Source: Rhodosalinus halophilus (GTDB taxonomy: Bacteria; Pseudomonadota; Alphaproteobacteria; Rhodobacterales; Rhodobacteraceae). From it: DNA of 64,000 nucleotides. Shown here in pieces: positions 27,516 through 36,867 of the stretch (its first letter is position 1; each line of letters starts with the position of its first letter). The stretch is from NCBI RefSeq assembly GCF_003298775.1, contig NZ_QNTQ01000002.1, positions 124,001 through 188,000 of the forward strand, read 5' to 3'. The translations under genes and the position numbers were made by a program. The notes beneath the pieces were generated by a model that had not been told where the DNA came from, ran no database searches, and was given only the letters and a program-made list of their open reading frames with translations.

Positions 27516-28679
27516 ATGCCCGTCAAGAACCGATTCGCCGAACTGCACGAGGAGATCACCGCCTGGCGCCGGGATTTCCACCAGCACCCCGAAATCCTCT
27601 TCGAGACCTACCGCACCGCCGAGATCGTCGCAGCGAAGCTGCGCGCGTTCGGGTGCGACGAGGTGGTGGAAGGCATCGGGCGCACGGGCGTCGTGGGCGT
27701 GATCAAGGGCAAGGCCGACACCGCCGGCCGGGTGATCGGCCTGCGGGCGGACATGGATGCGCTGCCCATCCACGAGCAGACCGGCGCGCCGCATGCCTCC
27801 AAGACCGCGGGCGCGATGCACGCCTGTGGCCACGACGGGCACACTGCCATGCTGCTCGGCGCGGCGAAATACCTCTCCGAGACGCGCAACTTCGACGGCA
27901 CCTGCGTGGTCATCTTCCAGCCCGCCGAAGAGGGCGGCGGCGGCGGCAAGGAGATGTGCGACGACGGCTTGATGGATCGCTGGGGCATCCAGGAAGTCTA
28001 CGGCATGCACAACTGGCCGGGCCGTCCGGTGGGCAGCTTCGCCATCCGCCCGGGCCCCTTCTTCGCCGCCACGGACGAGTTCGACATCGAATTCGAGGGC
28101 GTGGGCGGCCACGCGGCCAAACCGCACGACACCGTGGACACGACCGTGATGGCGGCCCATGCCGTCACGGCCCTTCAGACCATCGCCAGCCGCAACGCCG
28201 ACCCGGTGGACCAGATCGTCGTGTCGGTCACCAGCTTCCAGACCTCCTCGCAGGCCTTCAACGTGATCCCGCAACGGGTGCATCTGCGCGGCACGGTGCG
28301 CACGCTGTCGCCCGAGATGCGCGAATTGGCCGAACGGCGCATCCGCGCGGTCTGCGAAGGCGTGGCCGCGACCTTCGGCGGCACGGTCGAGGTGCACTAC
28401 CACCGGAACTATCCGGTCATGGCCAACCACGAGGCGCAGACCGACTTCGCCGCCGAGGTCGCGCGCGCGGTCTCGGGCGCGTGCGACGAGGCCCCGCAGG
28501 TCATGGGCGGCGAGGATTTCGCCTACATGCTCGAGGCGCGGCCGGGCGCCTACATCCTCGTGGGCAACGGCGACACGGCGATGGTCCACCACCCGGAATA
28601 CGACTTCAACGACGCGACGATCCCCGCCGGCTGCTCCTGGTGGGCCGAGGTGATCGAGCGCCGGATGCCGGCGGCCTGA
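27516..28679 (+). CDS. M20 family amidohydrolase (hippurate hydrolase-like)
   Basis: 387 residues. M20D metal-site pattern: IGLRADMDALPIHE, MHACGHDGHTAMLLGAAKYL (Cys/His ligands) and IFQPAEEGGGGGKEM (general-base glutamate and ligand). The lid domain carries VGGHAAKPHDTVD. These cytoplasmic enzymes cleave N-acyl amino acids such as hippurate, or N-acetyl-amino acids; the exact substrate is not readable. Monocistronic from its own promoter, with a small GGCCC-TGCC-GGGCC stem after the stop. Confidence 0.9.
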   Translation: MPVKNRFAELHEEITAWRRDFHQHPEILFETYRTAEIVAAKLRAFGCDEVVEGIGRTGVVGVIKGKADTAGRVIGLRADMDALPIHEQTGAPHASKTAGAMHACGHDGHTAMLLGAAKYLSETRNFDGTCVVIFQPAEEGGGGGKEMCDDGLMDRWGIQEVYGMHNWPGRPVGSFAIRPGPFFAATDEFDIEFEGVGGHAAKPHDTVDTTVMAAHAVTALQTIASRNADPVDQIVVSVTSFQTSSQAFNVIPQRVHLRGTVRTLSPEMRELAERRIRAVCEGVAATFGGTVEVHYHRNYPVMANHEAQTDFAAEVARAVSGACDEAPQVMGGEDFAYMLEARPGAYILVGNGDTAMVHHPEYDFNDATIPAGCSWWAEVIERRMPAA

Positions 28680-28781
28680 GGCGGGCCGCGCTCATCGGCC
28701 CTGCCGGGCCTCTTCGCGGGCGGCTGGCCAATCCCGCCGCCCTGGGCTAGGCAGCGCGCGAATCCTGACCGGAGAGCGCGC

Positions 28782-29582
28782 GTGGAGCCTGCCACCGTCG
28801 CCTGCATCAAGTGGGGCACCGCCTTCGGCCCCGAATACGTCAATCGCCTCTACTCCGGCGTGCGACGCAACCTCGCGTGCCCGGTCCGCTTCGTCTGCAT
28901 GACCGAGCGGGCCGAGGGGCTTCACCCGGACGTCGAGGTGATCCCCCTGCCCCGCGAACCCTTCCAGGACGAGATGGACCGCGCGCTCGCCCGCGCCAAC
29001 CGGCAGGGCGCGATGCGCAAGGTCTCGCTCTTCCGCCCCGGCGCGATCCCCGATCTCGCGGGCCCGGTGCTGGGCTTCGACCTCGACGTGGTGATCACCG
29101 GAAACCTGGAGCCGATCCGGGCGCTCGACCCGGCGAAGGTCGCCATGCGCCACGACTGGACCGAGGCGCGCAAGGGCCGCCCCACCGGCCACGGCTCGGT
29201 CTTCCGCTTCGACCCGGCGCGCCACGGCTATCTCTACGCCGATCTCGCCGCGAATCCCTACACCGAGGTCGAGACCGCCCGCGGGTCCGAGCAGCGCTAC
29301 ACCTCGCACAAGGCGATGGAGCGGGGCGATTTTCTATACATCCCCGGCGATCTGGTCGTGAGCTTCAAGTACGACTGCCTCGGCCTGCCGCCGGTGAACT
29401 GGCTGCGCGCGCCGCGCCTGCCGGAGAACGCGCGCGTCGTCTGCTTCCACGGCCGGCCCAAGATGCCCGAGGCGGTCGAAGGCTACCGCGGCTCGCTGAT
29501 CCGCCGCTCGAAACCCTGCCCCTGGCTGCGCGAGCACTGGATCGATCGGGCGCGCGCCGATCTCGGGCCCGACTGGGCCTGA
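28782..29582 (+). CDS. Glycosyltransferase-like protein
   Basis: 266 residues starting at GTG 28782, behind GGAGAG. The N-terminus (VACIKWGTAFGPEYVNRLYSGVRR) and LGFDLDVVITGNLEPI, with a DLDV (DxD-like) motif near residue 100, resemble GT-A-fold glycosyltransferases of the glycogenin/LPS type that bind a nucleotide sugar through a metal. CFHGRPKMPE near the C-terminus also fits. Cytoplasmic, no membrane segments. No polysaccharide genes surround it, so donor and acceptor are unknown. Confidence 0.65.
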   Translation: MEPATVACIKWGTAFGPEYVNRLYSGVRRNLACPVRFVCMTERAEGLHPDVEVIPLPREPFQDEMDRALARANRQGAMRKVSLFRPGAIPDLAGPVLGFDLDVVITGNLEPIRALDPAKVAMRHDWTEARKGRPTGHGSVFRFDPARHGYLYADLAANPYTEVETARGSEQRYTSHKAMERGDFLYIPGDLVVSFKYDCLGLPPVNWLRAPRLPENARVVCFHGRPKMPEAVEGYRGSLIRRSKPCPWLREHWIDRARADLGPDWA

Positions 29583-29626
29583 AACCGCCCGAAGACGCGT
29601 CGTGCCCCCCTCGCGCGTCCCCGGTC

Positions 29627-29673
29627 TTCTCCTTGCGAAAAATATCCCGGGGGTCCGGGGGCAGCGCCCCCGG
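29627..29673 (+). repeat. Intergenic TTCTTCTTGG hairpin repeat, copy D (short form)
   Basis: TTCTCCTTGC, GAAAAATATCCCGGGGG, then CCGGGGGC-AGC-GCCCCCGG (29655-29673). Lacks the small internal stem, like copy A. It lies between convergent genes with the hairpin facing the DUF2256 stop. Confidence 0.8.
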
Positions 29674-29716
29674 CCGCGCGAAGCGCCAGAGGGCGTGCGG
29701 CCGCAGGCCGCTCCGC

Positions 29717-29866
29717 TCAGTGGCGCCTGGCCGCGCGCCGGCAGCGGTCCGAGCAGTGGCGCACCTCGTCCCAGACCTTCGCCCATTTCCGCCGCCAGGC
29801 GAAGGGACGGCCGCAGGTGACGCAGATCTTCTGCGGCAGGTCGGACTTCCTGCGCATCCGGGCCAT
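29717..29866 (-). CDS. DUF2256 small zinc-ribbon-like protein
   Basis: 49 residues, very basic. Four cysteines in [20 protein letters not shown] and RHCSDRCR form a likely zinc-binding knuckle, the hallmark of DUF2256. The start shares one base with the photolyase stop (TGATG), so the two are translationally coupled. DUF2256 is commonly found beside, or fused to, photolyase/cryptochrome genes (from memory of the family), which suggests an accessory role in DNA recognition or stability. Confidence 0.82.
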   Translation of the reverse strand: MARMRRKSDLPQKICVTCGRPFAWRRKWAKVWDEVRHCSDRCRRAARRH

Positions 29867-31410
29867 CAGAAGCCGAAGCTCCCCTGCCGGTCGTCGGCGG
29901 GCTTGCGCCGGCGCGGCGCGCGGTCGTTCACGAAGCGGCCGGTGCCCTCCCTGCGGCTGGCGTGCTTCGTCACCAGCGCGTCGGCCGTCTCGCGGAAGCC
30001 CTCGCCACGGCGTATCCCCCAGACCGCCTCGCGCGCGGCGCGGGCGGCGGCGGCGACCTCCACGACGGGCGCTGGATAGCCGCGGCCGAGCAGCGCGGGG
30101 GCGCGCTCCCATCGCCACGGCTCCTGCAGGACGGCATCGGGCACCTCGCCCAGTTCGGGCACCCAACGGCGCGTGAAAGCGCCGGTGGGATCCTGGTCAC
30201 GACCCTGCTTGACGGGGTTGTAGATCCGCACCGTGTTCATGCCGGTGGTGCCCGACTGCATCTGCATCTGCGGCCAGTGGATGCCGGGCTCGTAGTCGGT
30301 GAAGAGCCGCGCGAGCACCGGGCCCGTGTCGCGCCAGTCGAGCCAGAGGTGATAGGAGGCCACCGCCACCAGCATCGCGCGCATGCGGAAGTTGATCCAG
30401 CCCGTCGCGATCAGCGAGCGCATGCAGGCGTCCACGAAGGGAATGCCGGTCTCGCCTCTCGCCCAGGCCGCGAGGCGGGCGGCGTCGGGCGGGCGCGGGC
30501 GCAGCCCCTCGTAGGCGGGGTGCAGGCAGCGATGCTCCAGCGCCGGCTCGTCCTCGAGCTTCTGCATGAAATGGTCGCGCCAGGCGAGCCGCGACTGGAA
30601 GGAACGCAGGCTGCCGGCCCAGCCGTCGCGGGTGCCGCGCACCGCGCGCTGGCGGGATGCGGCGGCAAGGGCGGCCTCGCGGACCGACAGGGCGCCAAGG
30701 GCCAGATGCGGCGAGAGGCGCGAACAGGCCTCGGCCCCCTCCAGCGGCGAGGACATGGCGCGACGATAATCACGCCCGCGCTCGGTGAGGAAGCTGTCGA
30801 GCGTTCGGAGAGCCTCGGCGCGCCCGCCGCGCTGGCGGCCCGGGCAGGGATCTGCGGCGAGGCCGAACCGCGCGGCCTCGGGCCAAGGGTCGCTCCGCGC
30901 CGCCACTGCCTGCAATCGCACAGGCGCCGGCACCGGCTCGGCGAAGACGAAGCGGTCGCGCCGGGCGGCCCAGCCGTCGCGGCCCTGCAAGCGGCGCACC
31001 ACGCCGGACTGCGGCAGCTCTTCCCAGCTCACGCCCTGCGCGCGCGCCCAGTCGCCGACCCTGCGGTCGCGGGCATAGGTCCAGGCGTTTCCCGTCTCCT
31101 CGTGGCTGAAGAGGTGGGTCACCCCATGCGCGCGGCGCAGCGCCTCCAGCACCTCCACCGCCGCGCCCACGCGCACCACCAGAGCCGCGCCGAGCGCGGC
31201 GAGATCGTCTTGAAGGTCCGCGAGCGTTTCCCCGAGAAAGGCATAGTGCCGCGCGCTCGCGTCCGGCTCGGCCCAGAGGCCGGGCTCCACGATGTAGAGC
31301 GGCAGCACCGGCAGGCCGCTTGCCGCGGCGCGCGCCAGCGCAGGGTGATCCGCCACCCGCAGGTCGCGCTTGAACCAGACGATCGCCGTGCCAGATTGCG
31401 CCCCAGCCAT
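29866..31410 (-). CDS. Cryptochrome/deoxyribodipyrimidine photolyase family protein
   Basis: 514 residues. The N-terminal antenna domain is marked by [17 protein letters not shown] and [20 protein letters not shown]. The FAD domain contains [67 protein letters not shown] and [23 protein letters not shown] basic tail (about 495-510) ends in GSFGF. It would use blue light to split pyrimidine dimers or act as a photoreceptor; sequence alone does not decide which. Start at ATG 31410 chosen because homology begins there. Divergent from pepN. Confidence 0.88.
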   Translation of the reverse strand: MAGAQSGTAIVWFKRDLRVADHPALARAAASGLPVLPLYIVEPGLWAEPDASARHYAFLGETLADLQDDLAALGAALVVRVGAAVEVLEALRRAHGVTHLFSHEETGNAWTYARDRRVGDWARAQGVSWEELPQSGVVRRLQGRDGWAARRDRFVFAEPVPAPVRLQAVAARSDPWPEAARFGLAADPCPGRQRGGRAEALRTLDSFLTERGRDYRRAMSSPLEGAEACSRLSPHLALGALSVREAALAAASRQRAVRGTRDGWAGSLRSFQSRLAWRDHFMQKLEDEPALEHRCLHPAYEGLRPRPPDAARLAAWARGETGIPFVDACMRSLIATGWINFRMRAMLVAVASYHLWLDWRDTGPVLARLFTDYEPGIHWPQMQMQSGTTGMNTVRIYNPVKQGRDQDPTGAFTRRWVPELGEVPDAVLQEPWRWERAPALLGRGYPAPVVEVAAAARAAREAVWGIRRGEGFRETADALVTKHASRREGTGRFVNDRAPRRRKPADDRQGSFGF

Positions 31411-31414
31411 TCGC

Positions 31415-31443
31415 TTGCCGTGCCCTGCCCCAGTCACTAGCAA
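31415..31443 (+). promoter_or_regulatory. Predicted pepN promoter
   Basis: TTGCCG, 17-bp spacer, TAGCAA, 49 bp upstream of the pepN ATG and just upstream of the divergent photolyase start. Confidence 0.45.
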
Positions 31444-31492
31444 GGGTAGGTCACGCCGACCGCCCGGAAAGCCCGCGCCAGAGGAGGCCGCC

Positions 31493-34042
31493 ATGAAGGA
31501 CGCCGCGCCGCAGACCGTCTATCTGAAGGACTACGCGCCGCCCGCCTATCTGGTGGACGAGGTGCACCTGACTTTCCGTCTCGCACCCACGGCCACGCGG
31601 GTGCTGAGCCGCATCCGCTTTCGCCCGAACCCCGAGTCGTCGTCGCGCGACTTCTTCCTGCATGGCGAGAGCCTCACCCCGATCCGCGCCGCCATCGACG
31701 GGCAGGAGGTGCGCCCGGACATCACCGAGGCGGGCCTGACCTGCGCGGTGCCCGATGCGCCCTTCACCTGGGAGGCGGAGGTGGAGATATCGCCCGAGAC
31801 GAACACCGCGCTGGAAGGGCTCTACATGAGCCGCGGCATGTACTGCACCCAGTGCGAGGCCGAGGGCTTCCGCAAGATCACCTGGTACCCCGACCGCCCC
31901 GACGTGATGGCGCCCTTCACCGTGCGCATCGAAGGGGACGCACCGGTACTGCTGTCGAACGGCAACCCGGTGGGCGTGGGCGAGGGCTGGGCCGAATGGC
32001 ACGACCCCTGGCCCAAGCCCGCCTATCTCTTCGCGCTCGTGGCGGGCGACCTGGTGGCGCACCGCGACAGCTTCGTCACCCGGTCGGGCAAGACGGTGGA
32101 CCTCGCCCTCTGGGTGCGACCGGGCGACGAGGGGAAATGCGCCTGGGGGATGGAGGCGCTGAAGGCCTCGATGCGCTGGGACGAGGCGCGCTACGGGCGC
32201 GAATACGATCTCGACGTCTTCAACATCGTGGCCGTGGACGACTTCAACATGGGCGCGATGGAGAACAAGGGGCTCAACATCTTCAACTCGGCCGCCGTGC
32301 TGGCCAGCCCCGACACCGCGACCGACGCCAACTTCGAGCGCATCGAATCGATCATCGCGCACGAGTATTTCCACAACTGGACGGGCAACCGGATCACCTG
32401 CCGCGACTGGTTCCAGCTCTGCCTGAAGGAGGGGCTCACCGTCTTCCGCGATCAGGAGTTCACCTCCGACATGCGCTCGGCCGCCGTGAAGCGGATCGAG
32501 GACGTGCGGATGCTGCGCGCGCGCCAGTTCCCCGAGGATCAGGGCCCGCTCGCGCACCCGGTGAGGCCCGAGAGCTACCAGGAGATCAACAACTTCTACA
32601 CCGCGACCGTCTACGAGAAGGGCGCCGAGGTGATCGGGATGCTCAAGCGGCTCGTGGGCGACGCGGGCTATTCCAAGGCGCTCGATCTCTACTTCGACCG
32701 CCACGACGGGCAGGCCTGCACCATCGAGGACTGGCTCAAGGTGTTCGAGGATGCGACGGGGCGCGATCTGAGCCAGTTCAAGCTCTGGTATAGTCAGGCC
32801 GGCACGCCGCGGGTCTCGGTCGAGGAGAGCTTCGAGGGCGGCACCTACACGCTCACCTTCACGCAGCACACGCCGCCCACGCCGGGGCAGGAGGAGAAGA
32901 GGCCGCTGGTCGTCCCGATCGCGGTGGGCCTGCTGTCGCCCAACGGCGACGAGGTGGTGCCGACCCGCATGCTGGAGCTCACGGAGGCGCGGCAGAGCTT
33001 CGCCTTCGAGGGGCTCGCGTCCAAGCCCGTGCCGTCGATCCTGCGCGACTTCTCCGCGCCGGTGGTGCTGGAGCGCGCGGCGTCGCGGGCCGAGCGCGCC
33101 TTTCTGATGGCGCATGACACCGACCCCTTCAACCGCTGGGAGGCGGCGCGCAGCCTTGCACGCGACAGCCTGATCGCCACGATCCGCGAGGGGGCCGCCC
33201 CCGATGCCGACTGGCTCGAGGGGCTGGCCGCGATGCTGCGCGACGACACGCTCGACCCGGCCTTCCGCGCGCAGGTGCTGGCGCTGCCGACGCAATCGGA
33301 ACTCGCGCAGGCGCTGGCGGACCGGGGCCAGACACCCGACCCCGACGCCATTCACGGCGCGGTCGAGGGGCTGAAGGACGCGATGGCGCGGCACCTGTCT
33401 GACCTCGCGCCAGGGCTCTACGACGCGATGCGGGTAACGGGGCCTTACGCGCCCGACGCGGAGCAGTCGGGCAAGCGCGCGCTGGGCAACGCGATGCTGG
33501 GGCTCATTTCGCGCCGCGACGCGGGCGCGCTGGCCGCGCGGCAATACGCCGAGGCGGACAACATGACGCTCGCGCTGGCCGCGCTCGCGTGCCTGTTGCG
33601 CGTGGGCAAGGGATCCGCCGAACTCGCCGCCTTCCACGAAAGGTGGAAGGACGACCGTCTGGTGATGGACAAGTGGTTCGCGCTGCAGATCGCGGAAGCG
33701 AAGCCCGAAAGCGCGGTGGAGACGGCCGCGCGGCTGACCGAGCATCCGGCCTTCGACTGGAAGAATCCCAACCGCTTCCGCGCGGTCATGGGGGCGCTCG
33801 CCGGCCACCATGCGGGATTCCATCGGGCGGACGGCGCGGGCTACGCGCTGCTGGCCGACTGGCTGATCCGGCTCGATCCGGTGAACCCGCAGACCGCGGC
33901 GCGGATGATGACCGCCTTCCAGACCTGGCGGCGCTACGACGCGGGGCGGCAGGCGCACGCGAAGGCCGCGCTGGAGCGGATCGCGGCCACGCCCGACCTC
34001 TCGCGCGACGGGGCCGAGATGGTCGGGCGCATGTTGGGCTGA
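31493..34042 (+). CDS. pepN: Aminopeptidase N (M1 family)
   Basis: 849-residue cytoplasmic zinc aminopeptidase with broad N-terminal specificity. The exopeptidase motif GAMEN is at residues 254-258, and zinc site HEYFHN starts at residue 290 with the third ligand in LKEGLTVFRDQEF. QCEAEGFRKITWYPDRPDVM is typical of the gammaproteobacterial-type PepN. The C-terminal third is the helical ARM-like domain. ATG 31493 has a GAGGAGG site; the frame extends upstream without family homology. Confidence 0.96.
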   Translation: MKDAAPQTVYLKDYAPPAYLVDEVHLTFRLAPTATRVLSRIRFRPNPESSSRDFFLHGESLTPIRAAIDGQEVRPDITEAGLTCAVPDAPFTWEAEVEISPETNTALEGLYMSRGMYCTQCEAEGFRKITWYPDRPDVMAPFTVRIEGDAPVLLSNGNPVGVGEGWAEWHDPWPKPAYLFALVAGDLVAHRDSFVTRSGKTVDLALWVRPGDEGKCAWGMEALKASMRWDEARYGREYDLDVFNIVAVDDFNMGAMENKGLNIFNSAAVLASPDTATDANFERIESIIAHEYFHNWTGNRITCRDWFQLCLKEGLTVFRDQEFTSDMRSAAVKRIEDVRMLRARQFPEDQGPLAHPVRPESYQEINNFYTATVYEKGAEVIGMLKRLVGDAGYSKALDLYFDRHDGQACTIEDWLKVFEDATGRDLSQFKLWYSQAGTPRVSVEESFEGGTYTLTFTQHTPPTPGQEEKRPLVVPIAVGLLSPNGDEVVPTRMLELTEARQSFAFEGLASKPVPSILRDFSAPVVLERAASRAERAFLMAHDTDPFNRWEAARSLARDSLIATIREGAAPDADWLEGLAAMLRDDTLDPAFRAQVLALPTQSELAQALADRGQTPDPDAIHGAVEGLKDAMARHLSDLAPGLYDAMRVTGPYAPDAEQSGKRALGNAMLGLISRRDAGALAARQYAEADNMTLALAALACLLRVGKGSAELAAFHERWKDDRLVMDKWFALQIAEAKPESAVETAARLTEHPAFDWKNPNRFRAVMGALAGHHAGFHRADGAGYALLADWLIRLDPVNPQTAARMMTAFQTWRRYDAGRQAHAKAALERIAATPDLSRDGAEMVGRMLG

Positions 34043-34046
34043 GGCG

Positions 34047-34475
34047 GTGGCGCCCTACCGCTTCGAGCGCAGCGGGCGAACCCGGCAGACCGCCGTCGCG
34101 CTCGCCGCGGTCTGGGCCGTCATGGGCGCGCTGGTGGTCTTCCTCGACGCCGCGCTCTGGGTACTGGCGATCCCCGCGCTCTTCACCCTGCCGGCGGTCT
34201 GGGATCTCATCTCGGACCGCAGGGCGGGCCTGGAGATCGGCGAGGACACGATCCGCTGGCATTCGGGCCGCAGCGCGGGCGAAGTCGTCTTCGGCCGCAT
34301 CGACAAGGTACGCTTCGACACGCGACTCGACCTGTCGGTGAAGGTCAGCATCGTGCTCGTCACGGGACGCAAGTTGCGCCTGCCGCAGGAAAGCGTGCCG
34401 CCCTGGCGCGACCTGGAGGCCGCCCTGGCGGAGCGCGGGATCGCCACCGAACGGCACCATTTCTCGCTCATGTGA
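34047..34475 (+). CDS. Small membrane protein of unknown function
   Basis: 142 residues from a GTG at 34047, 4 bp after pepN. Two hydrophobic helices (about residues 15-50, VALAAVWAVMGALVVFL and LAIPALFTLPAVWDLI) precede a soluble beta-rich domain, ISDRRAGLEIGEDTIRWHSG through LRLPQESVPPWRDLEAAL, resembling PH-like membrane-anchored domains. No specific family recognised. Probably cotranscribed with pepN. Confidence 0.65.
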   Translation: MAPYRFERSGRTRQTAVALAAVWAVMGALVVFLDAALWVLAIPALFTLPAVWDLISDRRAGLEIGEDTIRWHSGRSAGEVVFGRIDKVRFDTRLDLSVKVSIVLVTGRKLRLPQESVPPWRDLEAALAERGIATERHHFSLM

Positions 34476-34505
34476 GCGATGCGCGCCACACCGCCCAAGG
34501 GAACC

Positions 34506-34525
34506 GAACCCCGCTTCGGGGGTTC
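34506..34525. terminator. Hairpin after the small membrane protein
   Basis: GAACCCCG-CTT-CGGGGGTTC with one bulged G, 31 bp past the stop. Lacks a U-run, so weak as an intrinsic terminator. Confidence 0.35.
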
Positions 34526-34599
34526 CAGCTTCCGGTGATCCGTGCAATTTTCCGATCGCCGTCATATGTTCGTCGCAACGCGAGTGGTTAAAGGGCGCC

Positions 34600-35475
34600 A
34601 TGAAGGACCGGATCGACCCGCTGATCGCCGAGCGCGCGCCCTGGCTCTTTTCCGACAGCCCGCTGGTCGCGCCGGCCCGCGCCGTGCTCAATCGCGTGTT
34701 GGGCTATGACCGCACGATCGACCTGGGCAGCGCCTTGCGCGACCTGCCGGCGGATCGCGTCATGGGCGAGATGGTGCGCCTGCTCGCCCGCGACATCGAG
34801 GCGTCGGGCCTCGACAACATCCCGCGCCAGGGCGCGGCGCTCGTCGTGGCGAACCATCCCACCGGCATCGCCGACGGCATCATGCTGCACGCCGTCCTGG
34901 CCGAGCTGCGCCCTGATCTCTATTTCTTCGCCAACCACGACATCCTGCGGGTGATGCCGCAGATGGAGCGCATGATCGCCCCTGTCGAATGGCGGGTCGA
35001 GAAGCGCACTCACGGCAAGACCCGCGAGACCATGGCCTACACCCGCCGTGCGGTCGAAGAGGAGCGGCTGGGCGTGATCTTCCCCTCCGGCCGCCTCGCC
35101 AAGCGCCGCGGCCTCAGCCTGCACGAGCGGGAATGGATGCCCTCGGCCGCGATGATCGCCCGCAAGTTCGAGCTGCCCGTGATTCCCGTCAACATCCGGG
35201 CGCGGAACTCGGTGCTGTTCTACCTGTTCGACCTGCTGCACCCGACGCTGCGGGACATCACGCTGTTCCACGAGACGCTGAACAAGCACCGCCAGCCGTA
35301 CCGCATCACGGTAGGCGAGCCGATTTCGCCGCGGTCCCTGCCCGCGAAATCCGAAGAGGGAATCGAGCTGATGCGGCGCGCCACGCTTGCGCTCGGCGGC
35401 CATCGCGCGCCGGTCGTCTCGCTGGTGGACAACACGCGGCGGCCCTCCTGGATCCGGCAGACGAGTTCCAACTGA
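34600..35475 (+). CDS. PlsC-like 1-acyl-glycerol-3-phosphate acyltransferase family protein
   Basis: 291 residues. Acyltransferase block I, VVANHPTGIADG near residue 85, is an NH(x4)D-type catalytic site, and VIFPSGRLAKRRGLS resembles block III. It has no strong membrane helix and belongs to the haemolysin-like acyltransferases, a branch that includes enzymes acylating lyso-ornithine lipid or lysophosphatidate. The acceptor cannot be decided here because no olsB-like gene is adjacent. Own transcription unit. Confidence 0.78.
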   Translation: MKDRIDPLIAERAPWLFSDSPLVAPARAVLNRVLGYDRTIDLGSALRDLPADRVMGEMVRLLARDIEASGLDNIPRQGAALVVANHPTGIADGIMLHAVLAELRPDLYFFANHDILRVMPQMERMIAPVEWRVEKRTHGKTRETMAYTRRAVEEERLGVIFPSGRLAKRRGLSLHEREWMPSAAMIARKFELPVIPVNIRARNSVLFYLFDLLHPTLRDITLFHETLNKHRQPYRITVGEPISPRSLPAKSEEGIELMRRATLALGGHRAPVVSLVDNTRRPSWIRQTSSN

Positions 35476-35590
35476 TCGCGTTCGATCGGATCGCACACGT
35501 ATAGCGCGATCTTTTCTCAGCCCTGCCCGATTTCGGCCCGATTGCGGGAGGACAAATGAGGGGCACCTCGAACGGGAGAGGCCCCGCGCC

Positions 35591-36799
35591 ATGAGCGCAT
35601 TGCGCATCATAATCCGACGGATCGCCCGGAACTTCCGCCTGCCTGCGACCGAGGGGAAGGCCGACCCCGTGGCGCCCGCGCCGCTGCGCGCCCCGCTGCC
35701 GTCGAGCCTGCGGCGGTCGCCGCGCCAGCGGGACGGCGTGCTGCCCGTGCGCGACATCACCCACGACGAGCGCGAAAGGACGAACTATCTCCGCCAGGGC
35801 CTGTTTCTCGCACGGCAGGAGCGATGGGACGAACTGGACGCGCTGATCCGCGAGACCGACGCGGTGCGGGCAGCGACCCCCGGCGGAGAGACCGTCGCCG
35901 AACTTCTGGCGCGCGGGGCCGTCACCGATGCGCTCGAACCCGGCCTCGACGGGACGCCGGGCGCCGGAATCCCCTGGCTGCACGATCTGCTGCGCGAGCA
36001 ACCCGAACGACCCGGCATCGCGCTTACGGTCGCCCTAGCCGAGATCGCCACCGCAGAGACCGCCCGCGGCGATTCCGAGCCCGGCGAGCTCGGCGTCGCG
36101 CAGCGGATGGATTTTTTCGCCCATCTCGCCCAGGCCGCGCAGGTCCTCGACCCCTTCGACCCGATCGAGCTCGACAGTCCGGCGCTCGCGGCCGCGCGCT
36201 GTGCCGTGGCGCCCGTCTGGCGCGCGGACGCGGGCCATGTCGCGGATCTCTACGAGGATCTGATCGACCTCGACCCGGCGAACCCGCGTCACATGCGCGC
36301 GCTGGGCCGCGCGCTCCGGCCGCGGGGCCTCGGCGCCTTCACCGAGCTCGACCGGGTCGCCTGCGCGACCGCCGAGCGCACCGCCGACATCTGGGGCGCG
36401 GGCGGCTACGTCTGGTGCTGGCGCGACGTGCTGCTCGCCGATCCGCGCGGCTTCGAGCGGCTGGAGCTCGGCCGCTTCATGCAGGGGATCGAGGATATCC
36501 TGCTCCGCCACGAGGATCAGCACCTGCTCAACCAGCTCGCCGCCTTCTGCGCGCTCGCGCCAGGCCACAGGGGGCGCGGACAGGCCGAGATGAACGCGGC
36601 GATCGCCCCGCGCCGCCAGGCCGTGCGCGAGGCGGGCCTTCGCATCCTCCGCGACCACATGACCGAGATTCACCCGCTCGTCTGGGCCGAGGCGTCAGGG
36701 CACCGCGGCGACCGGCCCGCGGCGATCGAGGCGGGCGCCACGCTCGCCTGCGCCGCGCTCGAGGCGGCGGCGGCCGCGGCGCTCCCCCGCGCCGGCTGA
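35591..36799 (+). CDS. Conserved hypothetical protein, helical/TPR-like
   Basis: 402 residues, soluble and rich in Ala, Arg and Leu. The N-terminal 45 residues are basic, with several prolines. A stretch around residues 225-260 ([25 protein letters not shown]) looks like a tetratricopeptide unit, and [14 protein letters not shown] is distinctive. I do not recognise a named family. The start ATG at 35591 follows GGGAGAGG. Unlinked to neighbours by overlap; lies between the acyltransferase and gatB. Confidence 0.65.
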   Translation: MSALRIIIRRIARNFRLPATEGKADPVAPAPLRAPLPSSLRRSPRQRDGVLPVRDITHDERERTNYLRQGLFLARQERWDELDALIRETDAVRAATPGGETVAELLARGAVTDALEPGLDGTPGAGIPWLHDLLREQPERPGIALTVALAEIATAETARGDSEPGELGVAQRMDFFAHLAQAAQVLDPFDPIELDSPALAAARCAVAPVWRADAGHVADLYEDLIDLDPANPRHMRALGRALRPRGLGAFTELDRVACATAERTADIWGAGGYVWCWRDVLLADPRGFERLELGRFMQGIEDILLRHEDQHLLNQLAAFCALAPGHRGRGQAEMNAAIAPRRQAVREAGLRILRDHMTEIHPLVWAEASGHRGDRPAAIEAGATLACAALEAAAAAALPRAG

Positions 36800-36810
36800 G
36801 CGCGGCGCGA

Positions 36811-36839
36811 TTGCATGTCGCCGCGGCTTTGGCTACCTC
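36811..36839 (+). promoter_or_regulatory. Predicted gatB promoter
   Basis: TTGCAT, 17-bp spacer, TACCTC, 28 bp before the gatB ATG. Confidence 0.4.
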
Positions 36840-36867
36840 AAGGCCGCAGCGCACACGGGGGACGTCC

